Assembly: GCA_005884765.1 (NCBI GenBank)
Contig: VAZV01000128.1
Location: forward strand, 27,786 to 91,785
DNA from: Alphaproteobacteria bacterium
Lineage (GTDB): Bacteria; Pseudomonadota; Alphaproteobacteria; Rhizobiales; Xanthobacteraceae
DNA: 64,000 nucleotides
Direction: 5' to 3'
Shown here: positions 1 to 8,460 of the stretch, in pieces
Layout of the letters: each line of letters starts with the position of its first letter
Numbering within the stretch: position 1 is the stretch's first letter
The notes under the pieces: model-generated
The model's database searches: none
The model's input: only the letters and a program-made list of their open reading frames with translations
Told to the model about the DNA's origin: nothing
Position numbers and translations under genes: made by a program

Positions 1-1462
1 CCGCGTCGCAGCCGCCGCTTCGCGTGAAGATACACGTATCGGCCCCTCCGACGCCGGCGCAATCGCGTCGCGAAAAGCCCGCCGGTAGATTCGATGCCTG
101 GTCCGCTCGCGAGAGGATGCGGTTGAATGCCGGCGCCGCCTTCCGTGCCGCGGCCGCGAGGTCGCCGCCGGCGGCCACATCGGCAGGATGAAACGCGTAG
201 AGCGGCGACCCGCCGACCAATCGATTCCGCCCCGGCAGCAGATGGAAAGGCGTGTCGTAAAGCGCAAGACCGCAGAGCGCGGGATCGCTGTGTAATTCCG
301 CCGCCAGGTGCGCCGCACCTGTGCCGCGCATCCAGTTGTCCGGCATCGTGCCGGTCGCCGCAAGCGTTCCCGAGAGCAGCGTCCACCCCAAAGCGACTGA
401 TGGCAGCGCCCACCGCCAGCCGCGTTTCGCACGCAGCCACTGGATCCAATCCGCCGAGCCCAGCGCCGCTATGACAGTGAGCAGGACGACTGAAAGGAAT
501 ATAAAGCGGTACTCCTTGTGTCCGATCAGGCTGTGAAAGACGATGTTCGTCACGGCCATCGCCAACAGCAGCGGCGCGTGTCGCCATCCCTGTGAGATCG
601 CGAACGACAGCGGCACGATGGCGACCGACCACATCATCCAGAAACTATAGAGATAGGTTATTGCCGGTGTCACGCCGAACTCGGCCGCGCGATCATGCAG
701 CAGGTTCTGCTGCACGTTCGCGATCAGCCAGGCGAAAGGCATCACCCCGTGCACGGCATCGGCCACGCCGGCGAACACCAGTGCAATAAATCCGCCGACG
801 GCCAGCGGAATCAGGTTGCGCCAATGGTTCCAACATACGCCGAGCACGAGGACCGCAATTGCCGGCGCATATTGAAAGCGAAAAACAAATGCGATCGCAA
901 GCAAGGCACCGGCGATGGCGAGATGTCTTCGCGACAACGAGGCCTGGGTCAACAACAATGCCGCCGGCAGAATGATCGCGGTCGCCAATGGTTCGCTTAG
1001 CGTATGCGGCGCAAAGCAAACGAATTCGAACCAGATTGCAGCCACGAATGCCGCAACGACTGCGTGGGTTCGCGAGATCCGAGCGCCGAAAGACCATGCG
1101 CTGGCGACGATCGATAGCGATACCAGCGCCGCCACCACACGGGGCACGACAAACGCGCCGCTGCCGCCCGGCGCGATCCAGTCGCCCAATCCCACCGGCC
1201 CCGCCATCAAGCTCGGCAACAACCAGCCGCGCATGCCGTAGCGCCATTCCCAAGAGACGATGCCGTCGTGGCCAAGCATGCGCCAGGCCGGCTCGAGGTA
1301 CTGGAAGATCTCGTCGGGATGAAGGACGTTGGGCCAGAACGCGAGCGGAAGACGGATCGCCGCCGCCAACAACAGCAGCGCGGCCAGCGGTTGGGACCGC
1401 ACGATCGATGTTGTCGATTTGCCGGCCCAGCCGTGCGACGGACCGGCGCTCGTTTTCGTCAT
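1..1462 (-). CDS. GT-C mannosyltransferase-like membrane protein (partial, 3' end outside window)
   Basis: The reverse strand is open from an ATG at 1462 to the left edge, giving at least 487 residues without a stop. After a short polar N-terminus comes a hydrophobic helix, then the motif HPDEIFQYLEPAWRML, followed by WEWRYGMRGWLLPSLMAG and many more hydrophobic segments. An HPDE-type loop after the first membrane helix, with a later W-E-x-R-Y-G stretch, is typical of the Alg9/PIG-B (GT22) polyprenol-phosphate-mannose-dependent GT-C enzymes; the sugar and acceptor are inference. A polyprenol-linked donor and action at the outer face of the inner membrane would fit the adjacent exopolysaccharide locus. 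The frame is open upstream to a stop at about 1523-1525, and the ATG at 1462 is the first good start, although a purine-rich GGCGGGAG touches it closely. The C-terminus is missing. Confidence 0.75.
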   Translation of the reverse strand, partial: MTKTSAGPSHGWAGKSTTSIVRSQPLAALLLLAAAIRLPLAFWPNVLHPDEIFQYLEPAWRMLGHDGIVSWEWRYGMRGWLLPSLMAGPVGLGDWIAPGGSGAFVVPRVVAALVSLSIVASAWSFGARISRTHAVVAAFVAAIWFEFVCFAPHTLSEPLATAIILPAALLLTQASLSRRHLAIAGALLAIAFVFRFQYAPAIAVLVLGVCWNHWRNLIPLAVGGFIALVFAGVADAVHGVMPFAWLIANVQQNLLHDRAAEFGVTPAITYLYSFWMMWSVAIVPLSFAISQGWRHAPLLLAMAVTNIVFHSLIGHKEYRFIFLSVVLLTVIAALGSADWIQWLRAKRGWRWALPSVALGWTLLSGTLAATGTMPDNWMRGTGAAHLAAELHSDPALCGLALYDTPFHLLPGRNRLVGGSPLYAFHPADVAAGGDLAAAARKAAPAFNRILSRADQASNLPAGFSRRDCAGVGGADTCIFTRSGGCDA

Positions 1463-1701
1463 CTCCCGCCGACCATCGCCGTTTTGGGCCCGGCATTGCT
1501 CGGAGCCGCATATTCGAGCGATTTATAGGGCCGAAGCCGTTAAAGACGCGTAACCGGAGCCGCGTTCGCACGTTGCCGGCGATCGCACACGGCCAGTCAG
1601 ACCCGCGACCGTATCGCCGCGACCAAATCGAAACCGTTTGACGGCGAGGCGATGATCCGCTTCAGCTACGGGACAAGATTTGATGAACAGGGAGAGGACC
1701 C

Positions 1702-2490
1702 ATGGAGGATATCGCGGCCCGGCGCGCAGCCGACGCGCTGCTCGCAGCGCACGAGTCCAACCTACGGTTCAAGCCCCTTGGTCCGCCGCACCGGCCGGCC
1801 ACGATCTCGGACGCCTACGATATCCAGGACAGGTACGTGGCGCTTCTCCGGGATAAGCACGGCGATGTGGTGGGCTATAAGGTCGGACTTACATCGGCTC
1901 CGATGCAGGTGTTTTGCGGGATTGACCACCCGATCGCGGGCATCGTGCTCGCAAGACGCGTGCATCAATCGGGAGCGACCATCCGGCGCTCGGATTTCGG
2001 CCGGCTGGGCCTCGAGTTCGAGATCGCCGTCCGCATTAAATCAGACGTCCCAATCACAGGTACGGCGTGGACCGCCGAAACGATCCGGCCTCACATCGAC
2101 GGCGTTTGCGCGGCAATTGAACTCGTGGACGATCGGAGCGCCGACTATACCAACCTCGATGTTCTTTCGCTCGTTGCGGATAATTCCTGGAACGGCGGGA
2201 TTGTGCTGTCGGAATTTGCGACCAGATGGCCCGATCTGGAAAGCGTCCTCGGGCGCGCGGCGAAGGATCAGGTTGCGATCGGCGAAGGCCACGGCCGCGA
2301 TATCCTCGGACATCCCTTCAATTCAGTCGGATGGCTTGCCAGTGAGCTGGCTTCGCGCGGCGCGGGGTTGAAGGCAGGCCAGGTCGTGATGACCGGAAGC
2401 GTCATGAAAACCGTATTTCCGGCGGAGGAGGCAATCTACGGTTTCGAGATTTCGAAGATCGGCCGCGTTGAGGTGGTTCTAAGGAACTAA
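1702..2490 (+). CDS. 2-keto-4-pentenoate hydratase / FAH-family hydratase
   Basis: A 262-residue protein of the MhpD-like branch of the fumarylacetoacetase superfamily. It starts with the usual helical segment (ARRAADALLAAH), then AYDIQDRYVALL, then the substrate-pocket region VVGYKVGLTSAPMQVFCGI. The acidic metal-site stretch GLEFEIAV and the C-terminal GLKAGQVVMTGSVM follow. Length and motif order match 2-oxopent-4-enoate hydratases (about 260 residues), soluble cytoplasmic enzymes that add water to 2-hydroxypentadienoates in meta-cleavage of aromatics; a related decarboxylase cannot be excluded. AGGGAGAGGACCC just before the ATG is a plausible ribosome site. No other meta-pathway gene is adjacent, so the true substrate is unknown. 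Confidence 0.8.
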   Translation: MEDIAARRAADALLAAHESNLRFKPLGPPHRPATISDAYDIQDRYVALLRDKHGDVVGYKVGLTSAPMQVFCGIDHPIAGIVLARRVHQSGATIRRSDFGRLGLEFEIAVRIKSDVPITGTAWTAETIRPHIDGVCAAIELVDDRSADYTNLDVLSLVADNSWNGGIVLSEFATRWPDLESVLGRAAKDQVAIGEGHGRDILGHPFNSVGWLASELASRGAGLKAGQVVMTGSVMKTVFPAEEAIYGFEISKIGRVEVVLRN

Positions 2491-2591
2491 CTCACCCGCG
2501 AGTGCTTATAGCTGCAATCTCGCTTAGCGATGGGCATTTGGATTTGCCCAGCAAGACCCGAGAGGCGCCAATCGAAACAGCTGAGATCTTC

Positions 2592-2786
2592 ATGTCGACT
2601 TCTTTGCTGCCGGACTCTCCAAATTTCGAAACTGAACAACCAGAAAGCGGAACGCACAGGATGCTCATGCCGCCGCGCAGAAGGCTGCTTGTGACCGGAT
2701 GGGCTGTTGCCGCGGGCATTGCGACCTTTGGCTGGCTCTACTTCGTGGCGCGAGCGACGTGGTCGTTCCTCGGCTGGTTGCTCTAG
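2592..2786 (+). CDS. small membrane protein of unknown function
   Basis: A short reading frame ends at 2786 and encodes about 64 residues from the ATG at 2592. In-frame alternatives are a GTG at 2502 (94 residues) and an ATG at 2661. The N-terminal half is polar and acidic. Then comes a basic patch (PPRRRLL) and one long hydrophobic segment ending at the stop (WAVAAGIATFGWLYFVARAT). This topology, a single C-terminal transmembrane helix with positive residues before it, is the only functional hint. It converges on the wzc-like gene that ends 28 bases away. No family recognised; the start is uncertain. Confidence 0.45.
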   Translation: MSTSLLPDSPNFETEQPESGTHRMLMPPRRRLLVTGWAVAAGIATFGWLYFVARATWSFLGWLL

Positions 2787-2813
2787 AACGGGCGCTGGGC
2801 CGACGCCGCCAGC

Positions 2814-5105
2814 TCAATCTTCAAATCCATAACGCTCAAAATACCGGTTCTCGTGAGTGTCGCCCGCGCCGCGGGAATAATGACGCATCGCCTCCAAATC
2901 GGCCTTGTTGAGAACAACACCCATTAGATTTTCATAGATCAGCGGCGCAGATCCCAAAGCGCGCTCTACGGCGTCGACGCTGGTTCGTCCCCATTCAACG
3001 ACCAAGAGATAGGAATCGACAATTTGATTTGTGGAACGCACGTCAACCACGGGGACGAGCGGCGGCAGGTCGATGAAAACGTAATCATAGACCTCGCGCA
3101 GCGAGTCCATGAGCTTCTTCATACTGGGAGAGGCCAGGATCTCGTTGGTATGAGACAAGCGCGTCTTGGTGACCATGGGAACAAACGGCAGTGCCGTCGC
3201 AGCATCTTGCAACACGACGTCCTTAAACGAGGCCCTTCCCGACACGATGTCGAGCAATCCCAGCTCGGCTCCCGGTGCGAGCGCACGAGACAACGAGGGA
3301 TTGCGCAGATCGCAATCGAGCAGGATCGCTTTCCCGCCCGCATGCGAGACTAGGCGCGCCAGGTTGGCGGCGATCGTCGACTTGCCCTCGCCGGGTTGGG
3401 TGGATGTGATCCCGATGGCTTTGTTTGGCTTGGTCAGCGAAAACAGGTCAATACCGACCTTGATGCTCCGGAACGCTTCGGCAAACCGCGAAAATGGATT
3501 GGCGATCACGCCGCACAGAATTCCCGCCTGTTTGGTCCGCCCAAAGCGGCTGTCATCTCGCTTCGCAGAATAGGCCGGTAACGGCGTTTCCGGCTCGGCC
3601 CCGACGGTTGGAACGACGGCGAGACAACTCGCATTCAACTCTTGTTCAACCTGTTCGCTGGTCCGAAACCCACGCTCCGAAATATCGATCAGGATAGCCA
3701 CGCCAAATGCCAGCAGCAGCCCTCCGGCACCGGCCGAGGCCATGACCAACATCGAATTCGGCTGCGTCTTGGCGAGCGGCCTGACCGCATGGGTGATCAC
3801 GCGTGCGTCCGTGAACGGAAACGACTGCTGTTGCAGTGATTCCATATAGCGTTGCACAAAAGCATCGTGCAGCGCCCGATAGGTTTGCGCGTTGCTGTCA
3901 AGGTCCTTCAATTTGATCTGCGCCTGATTTGTCGCCTGGCTTTGCGACACGGTCTCTGCCAGACTCTTTTCGACACTCTGCTCACGCGCGATCGCAATCT
4001 CGTAATCGCTTTTGAAGGTCTCGGCGATCCGCTTCAATTCATCCATAATCGAACGACGAATTTCGAACATCTGATTGCGCAGATTGACGACAAAAAGATG
4101 ATTATGGCCCAGCCTAGCCGAATAGACCTGCTCCCGGTTGGCAAGGTCCAGGAACTCACTTCGCAGCTTGTTGATGACCTCGTTATGCAGTGCGTCGGCT
4201 ACCGCGGGATCCGGTGCCTTCAAGATGTTGTCGATATCGGAAACGTCTCGCTTGGTGATCTCGGTGATCCGATTGAGGCGCGCGCGCGCCTCGGCTGTGT
4301 TGGCGCGAGCAATAACGAGTTGGCTATTCAGCTCCGCTAGCTGCTGTTCGCCGATAAGTCGACCGCCGGCATCGACGATATTGTTCGCCTTCTTGAAATC
4401 CAGCACAGCGTTTTCCGCGGTCGAAGCTTGCTGACGCAGTTCATGGATTCTATCCTGAAGCCAGCTGCTTGCCCGACGGGTCGCCTCATATTTCGCTTCA
4501 AGCTGGTCGACGATGTAGGCGTCTGCCGCCGCGTTCGCGATTTGGGCGGCGCGCTCCGGGTTAAGCGAGAGGAAGCCGACTTCAATGACGTAGGTTGTTC
4601 CGATTCGCCGCGCGATAAGTCCTCTCTCAAAGGCCTTATGTGCCCTCTGTTGGACTTCAAATTCCGACGGAGGACCGCCGCTGGGGGCGAGATACCCGAG
4701 GATCGTTCCAAGGATGCCGGGCGTGGATCCGATAAATTCCGGATCATTCGTCAAATTCAGCTCTTTGATGACGGCCGACGCGACGTTCTCCGACTTCAAC
4801 ACCTGAATTTGACTGTCGACGGCGGCCGAGTCCATCGCAAGGTCTGTGGCCGACGATTGCTGCTGCGGAAACGGTTGGGCTTTCTTGGTGTCGATCAAGA
4901 GCTCAGCCTGCGCCGAGAATCTCGGCGGCGCTACGTAGAGATAGACGACGCCGCAAAGCAGGCCCACGCTGAAAATCAGAATGAGAATGCCGAGCCGTCG
5001 GCGCGCAAGGCTGACGAACGAAGCAACGAGATCACCGGGCGACATTGCAGTCGACCGGGGGATCTTGAATTCAGCTAGCGGTTTGGCACGAGGTATTTGT
5101 AGCAT
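2814..5105 (-). CDS. Wzc/GumC-like polysaccharide co-polymerase with BY-kinase domain
   Basis: A 763-residue inner-membrane protein controlling exopolysaccharide chain length and export. Residues about 15-130 form a Wzz domain with a first membrane helix (LGILILIFSVGLLCGVVYLY). A long coiled-coil periplasmic region follows, then a second helix near residue 450 (MLVMASAGAGGLLLAFGVAI). The C-terminal third is a tyrosine-kinase domain: Walker A GITSTQPGEGKST at about 565, Walker A' ILLDCDLRNP at about 594 and Walker B YVFIDLPP at about 675. The tail holds the tyrosines HYSRG and RYFERYGFED, a short tyrosine cluster of the kind that is autophosphorylated. Fusion of both modules in one chain is the proteobacterial arrangement. 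It is transcribed toward the left, with a 240-base gap to the next gene upstream. Confidence 0.9.
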   Translation of the reverse strand: MLQIPRAKPLAEFKIPRSTAMSPGDLVASFVSLARRRLGILILIFSVGLLCGVVYLYVAPPRFSAQAELLIDTKKAQPFPQQQSSATDLAMDSAAVDSQIQVLKSENVASAVIKELNLTNDPEFIGSTPGILGTILGYLAPSGGPPSEFEVQQRAHKAFERGLIARRIGTTYVIEVGFLSLNPERAAQIANAAADAYIVDQLEAKYEATRRASSWLQDRIHELRQQASTAENAVLDFKKANNIVDAGGRLIGEQQLAELNSQLVIARANTAEARARLNRITEITKRDVSDIDNILKAPDPAVADALHNEVINKLRSEFLDLANREQVYSARLGHNHLFVVNLRNQMFEIRRSIMDELKRIAETFKSDYEIAIAREQSVEKSLAETVSQSQATNQAQIKLKDLDSNAQTYRALHDAFVQRYMESLQQQSFPFTDARVITHAVRPLAKTQPNSMLVMASAGAGGLLLAFGVAILIDISERGFRTSEQVEQELNASCLAVVPTVGAEPETPLPAYSAKRDDSRFGRTKQAGILCGVIANPFSRFAEAFRSIKVGIDLFSLTKPNKAIGITSTQPGEGKSTIAANLARLVSHAGGKAILLDCDLRNPSLSRALAPGAELGLLDIVSGRASFKDVVLQDAATALPFVPMVTKTRLSHTNEILASPSMKKLMDSLREVYDYVFIDLPPLVPVVDVRSTNQIVDSYLLVVEWGRTSVDAVERALGSAPLIYENLMGVVLNKADLEAMRHYSRGAGDTHENRYFERYGFED

Positions 5106-5345
5106 CGCGGGCGATCGGTGCCTTCAGAACAAGTCGCAAGTTTTTTGGCTCAATGAAGCCGGCTCCATGCAGCTATCGGGTAGGACCTACAATTACGAGC
5201 TTCGCCATCCGCGCAAAAACCATGCCACCAAGCCTCCTTTTTTACGTCATCGCCTTCCCGCGGGATGCCTGCCCGAGCCCCAGTCCGAGCACAAGAATGT
5301 CCGGCTCGCTCCGAAGTTCCTAGGACCGAGAAACTAACGTGCCGC

Positions 5346-5699
5346 CTAAAACTGCTCTTTGACCTGATACTTAAACAGCTGCAACTGGGGGAACACGCCG
5401 AGGGTTTGCTCCTTGCGGGACCGACCGGGCACCTCGACGTCCATGCAGTCATCTGTTTTGTAATAGCAGAGTTTCAATTTAATCAGATCGATACAGCGAT
5501 TGTTGAGGGTGACCAAATGGCTCTGTATCTTTGGATTGGAAGCGAGCGGAACCGCGCGGCCGCTGGTCTCGATGCAGGGCTTGCCGGTAAGATCGAGATG
5601 CTTTCGGTCCGCAACATCACTGCTGCTAAAGCCTTGCGCGAACACGACTCTTGAACAGAGCACGGTGACCACGGCTATTGCTGGACCATACCAACGCAT
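5346..5699 (-). CDS. secreted hypothetical protein of the EPS locus
   Basis: A 117-residue protein when started at the ATG at 5699 (an upstream in-frame start at 5759 adds 20 polar residues and would bury the signal peptide). Residues 1-22 form a Sec signal peptide ending VVFAQ. The mature part begins GFSSSDVADRKHLDLTGKPC and carries further cysteines (NNRCIDL, LCYYKTDDC) that could form disulfides in the periplasm. No family recognised. A degraded copy of its mature N-terminus appears to lie near 6950-7045, on the other side of the GH5 gene. A role linked to exopolysaccharide is suggested only by location. Confidence 0.6.
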   Translation of the reverse strand: MRWYGPAIAVVTVLCSRVVFAQGFSSSDVADRKHLDLTGKPCIETSGRAVPLASNPKIQSHLVTLNNRCIDLIKLKLCYYKTDDCMDVEVPGRSRKEQTLGVFPQLQLFKYQVKEQF

Positions 5700-5877
5700 T
5701 TTTTGCTCATCTTTTGGGCTTTTGCCACAAGCATATCCGAAAGCACGATAGGTCAGCACGTCGCACCGAAATTGTGCTTTTTAGCGAATACACCCCCGCA
5801 CGTTTCAGTGTTCGCTTCAATTTCTCGTCAAGCCACCTAGGAAATCGGTGTCTTCTCCCAAGTTCCCGCTCGGCCGC

Positions 5878-6921
5878 TCAATTCCGCCGACCTGCCGCCA
5901 TGAATTTTTCCAGAACGGCCATTTGCGGGCGGTCCGCGCCGCCGTCAGGCTCGATGTTGGTGAAATAGTCTTTTGCCCAAGGGCCTGCGGCCCAATAAGT
6001 CCAGCCGATCCAGACGTCTCGATTGTCCTGCATAAATTGCAGCACGCGCCGGAGCGCCTCCAGACAGTTGGAGTCGGCGCCGGCGCCAAACTCACCAAGG
6101 AAGGCCTTGTGGCCGTTCTTGCGCGCCCATTCGGTAAATGGGGCAATGGTCGCGGTCGCCGATGCAGCATCGATGCAGTTGGGGTGAGTTCCCGAAGCGC
6201 CTGGGTCGAAATACTGATGCACCTCGTAGACGAAGTTGTTTCGCGGATCGCGCGTCCGCAGCATGACCGCCGCATTTGGAGAGCCATAGGAAGAGCTGAG
6301 CCAATTACGCGCGGAAGACCAACCGTTGCCAGGGACCATGATCATATTATCGGCGCCGGCCGTCCGGATTGCCTCGATCGCAGCATTTGCCGCATCCAAC
6401 CAGGTTTCCGTGGCCAATTGGACGGGCTCGTTCATCAGCCCGAATATGACGCTGTGGTCGTCTCGGTACCTTGCAGCAATGCGTCGCCAAAGGTCCGCAA
6501 AGTCCTGGACCGAGACTTTGTCACTTCCGATCCTGCTGTCTTCGAAGGCTGCATAATTGTGTATGTCGAGCAGTACCCGTATCCCCTTGCTGTGAGCTTC
6601 GGCAATGACGGCGTCGATTTGCTTCATCTCGGACTCGTTCAGGTCCGACCCCAACCGGGTTTGAAGGCGCTCCCACAGCACACACAACCGAACGACGTTC
6701 GCGCCTTTGCCGGCGAAGTACCCGATAGCGGCGATGTCAGGATAGAAGTAATCCCACCCTATTCGACCCGGTAATTTCTCCGCTCCGAAAGATGCTCCAG
6801 CAAAATTTACGCCTATAAGCGGGAGCGGTTCGATAGGTTGCTGCGCGGATGCGTTGTGGCAACAGAACGTCAGCAGCGCGACGATCGCGTGCATCGCGGC
6901 GGTTTTTCCATGGTGAACCAA
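5878..6921 (-). CDS. secreted GH5-family endoglucanase-like glycoside hydrolase
   Basis: A 347-residue protein with an N-terminal signal peptide (HAIVALLTFCCHNASAQQ) and a glycoside hydrolase family 5 (beta/alpha)8 barrel. Visible landmarks are GVNFAGASFG on the first strand, NVVRLCVLWERLQ, LLDIHNY, the acid/base glutamate in FGLMNEP (E165), the conserved histidine in YEVHQYF (H235) and the nucleophile glutamate in AFLGEFGAGAD (E277). Length and motifs fit beta-1,4-glucanases acting in the periplasm or outside. Within a polysaccharide locus it may trim or release the cell's own glucan-backbone polymer, like cellulase-type genes in other export loci; that role is inference. The start at 6921 follows GGAGGACGGAGG at some distance; an internal ATG ten codons in would also leave a signal peptide. 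Confidence 0.85.
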   Translation of the reverse strand: MVHHGKTAAMHAIVALLTFCCHNASAQQPIEPLPLIGVNFAGASFGAEKLPGRIGWDYFYPDIAAIGYFAGKGANVVRLCVLWERLQTRLGSDLNESEMKQIDAVIAEAHSKGIRVLLDIHNYAAFEDSRIGSDKVSVQDFADLWRRIAARYRDDHSVIFGLMNEPVQLATETWLDAANAAIEAIRTAGADNMIMVPGNGWSSARNWLSSSYGSPNAAVMLRTRDPRNNFVYEVHQYFDPGASGTHPNCIDAASATATIAPFTEWARKNGHKAFLGEFGAGADSNCLEALRRVLQFMQDNRDVWIGWTYWAAGPWAKDYFTNIEPDGGADRPQMAVLEKFMAAGRRN

Positions 6922-6949
6922 GACCTCCGTCCTCCATTCGTTTCAGTTC

Positions 6950-7045
6950 ACCCACCGGCCAAAACTTTACCGGTCCGCGGATTGGAACCAATGCCTTGGC
7001 TCGGCGATATCGCTTGTGGTGAACCCTTGCGCAAGTGACCAGCTT
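6950..7045 (-). pseudogene. remnant of a paralogue of the secreted protein at 5346-5699
   Basis: On the reverse strand the frame reads LAQGFTTSDIAEPRHWFQ and then soon stops. The stretch aligns with AQGFSSSDVADRKHLDL of the gene at 5346-5699. Shifting frame after the alignment continues with RTGKVL, resembling LTGKPC of the intact protein, so a frameshifted or truncated copy is the simplest reading. No start codon with a ribosome site and no complete signal peptide is visible in this frame. Similarity is seen by eye over about 25 residues only. Confidence 0.4.
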
Positions 7046-7174
7046 GAAAACCGCACAACCGAGCACCGATCCAAGGCAGACGCGGCCTCTCGCTGCAACT
7101 CGCGAATTGCCTTATAGTTTCGTGCGCCCTTCCGACGCACGGTGGGGTCAATTTGCACGCGCAGAGCGCTCAGC

Positions 7175-8410
7175 ATGAGTTCGTTCCTTCCGGCATTTAT
7201 TCTGATTTGTGCGGTCTCCTTCAATGCCATCCTTGCGGTGATCAATGGTCACGTCATAACGCTGGCACGCGGTCACGTGATTATGGCTGAGGTCGCCGTA
7301 TATGCCGGCGCGTTCGCGATTATCGTATCTCGCGCCGATTGCAGAATGTTGCCGTGGTTGCTGCTGATATTCTTCATCGTTCTGATGGGCATGTTTGTCT
7401 CGGTTGGAAACGGCGAATTTAATGCGAAGTACGTCAGAGACGTTCTGGTTATCCCCGTCTTCATCATGTTGGGAATGACGTATCAGGCCAACACCTTCTC
7501 GAGGTCGTTCCTCGTTCTTCACACGATCATATTCCTGGTTGCTGTTCTGGAGATCGTCAGTCCGGATACCTACGCGACAATTTTCAAGATCCTGGATTAC
7601 TACATCAACACACGTGATTTCACCGCGAACTCGTTCTGGAACACTGAATCAACGTTATTTGTCAGCGCGACGCGCCCGGGCGAACGCTTCTTTGGCTTCG
7701 TCGACTGGCACCGTGCGTCCTCGATCTTCCTGGAGCCGGTTTCCCTCGGCAATTACTGCGTGATCGCGGCGATCCTGATCGTCGCGTGCTGGCGTGAGCT
7801 AGGCATGGCGGCCAGATTCTATCTGATCGGGTCGACGCTTTTTCTTCTCGTCGCCTGCGACGGCAGGCTTGCCTCGGTCTCCATTGTGATCGTCCTGCTT
7901 TCGGTGATCGTGCTGCACAACGTCTCAAGTCGAGTGTCGACATTTTACCTCCCGGTCATTGTGCTCCTCTCGGCGGGATACGTCCGCCTCACTCACAACT
8001 ACGGGGGATACGACAACTTCGTCGGCCGGGTCGCCGGTACGATCAATGCACTATCCCAGCTCGACCTGTTCGAGCTTATGGGCCTTAATGCCAGGGCTGC
8101 CGAAAATGCAGCGGATTACGGCATCGTATATTTTATCCTGTCGCAGTCCTTGATCGGCGTGGTGGTTATTTGGCTCACGGTTTGCCTGCTTGCGCCGGGA
8201 CGAACGTCCACTTCGCGCGCCTACGTTCATGCTATCGCGATATTCATCCCGCTGAACCTGATGGTGAGCTACTCGTTCTTCTCGATCAAGGTGGCGTCCC
8301 TGATTTGGTTTTTGTACGGGTACTTTCACGTTCGGGATCTGGCATACGAGGCGGAATACTCCGGCGATCGAGATGTCATTTCTCCCATTGTGATGCGTCC
8401 TGCCGCCTAA
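7175..8410 (+). CDS. Wzy/GumE-like polysaccharide polymerase
   Basis: A 411-residue polytopic inner-membrane protein with about ten or more hydrophobic segments separated by short loops. A larger hydrophilic loop (about residues 150-190) is followed by FLEPVSLGNYCV and then DGRLASVSIVIV, a pattern seen in polymerases of the Wzy/O-antigen ligase class. In Gum-type systems such a protein joins lipid-linked repeat units in the periplasm, and the neighbouring Wzc- and Wzx-like genes support that. The ATG at 7175 puts a hydrophobic helix right at the N-terminus; a GTG at 7142 is also in frame. It reads toward the methyltransferase gene 50 bases downstream. Sequence identity in this class is low, so exact function (polymerase or ligase) is inference. 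Confidence 0.7.
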   Translation: MSSFLPAFILICAVSFNAILAVINGHVITLARGHVIMAEVAVYAGAFAIIVSRADCRMLPWLLLIFFIVLMGMFVSVGNGEFNAKYVRDVLVIPVFIMLGMTYQANTFSRSFLVLHTIIFLVAVLEIVSPDTYATIFKILDYYINTRDFTANSFWNTESTLFVSATRPGERFFGFVDWHRASSIFLEPVSLGNYCVIAAILIVACWRELGMAARFYLIGSTLFLLVACDGRLASVSIVIVLLSVIVLHNVSSRVSTFYLPVIVLLSAGYVRLTHNYGGYDNFVGRVAGTINALSQLDLFELMGLNARAAENAADYGIVYFILSQSLIGVVVIWLTVCLLAPGRTSTSRAYVHAIAIFIPLNLMVSYSFFSIKVASLIWFLYGYFHVRDLAYEAEYSGDRDVISPIVMRPAA

Positions 8411-8460
8411 GTCGCACGGACCGCCCGTCGAGATCCACCGGAGAATATACGGAGGTCCGA

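Noticed and set aside
693..1571. Reverse-strand open frame of 292 codons in the first gene region
   Set aside because: It is out of frame with the GT-C mannosyltransferase reading (HPDE motif, hydrophobic helices) that covers the same bases.
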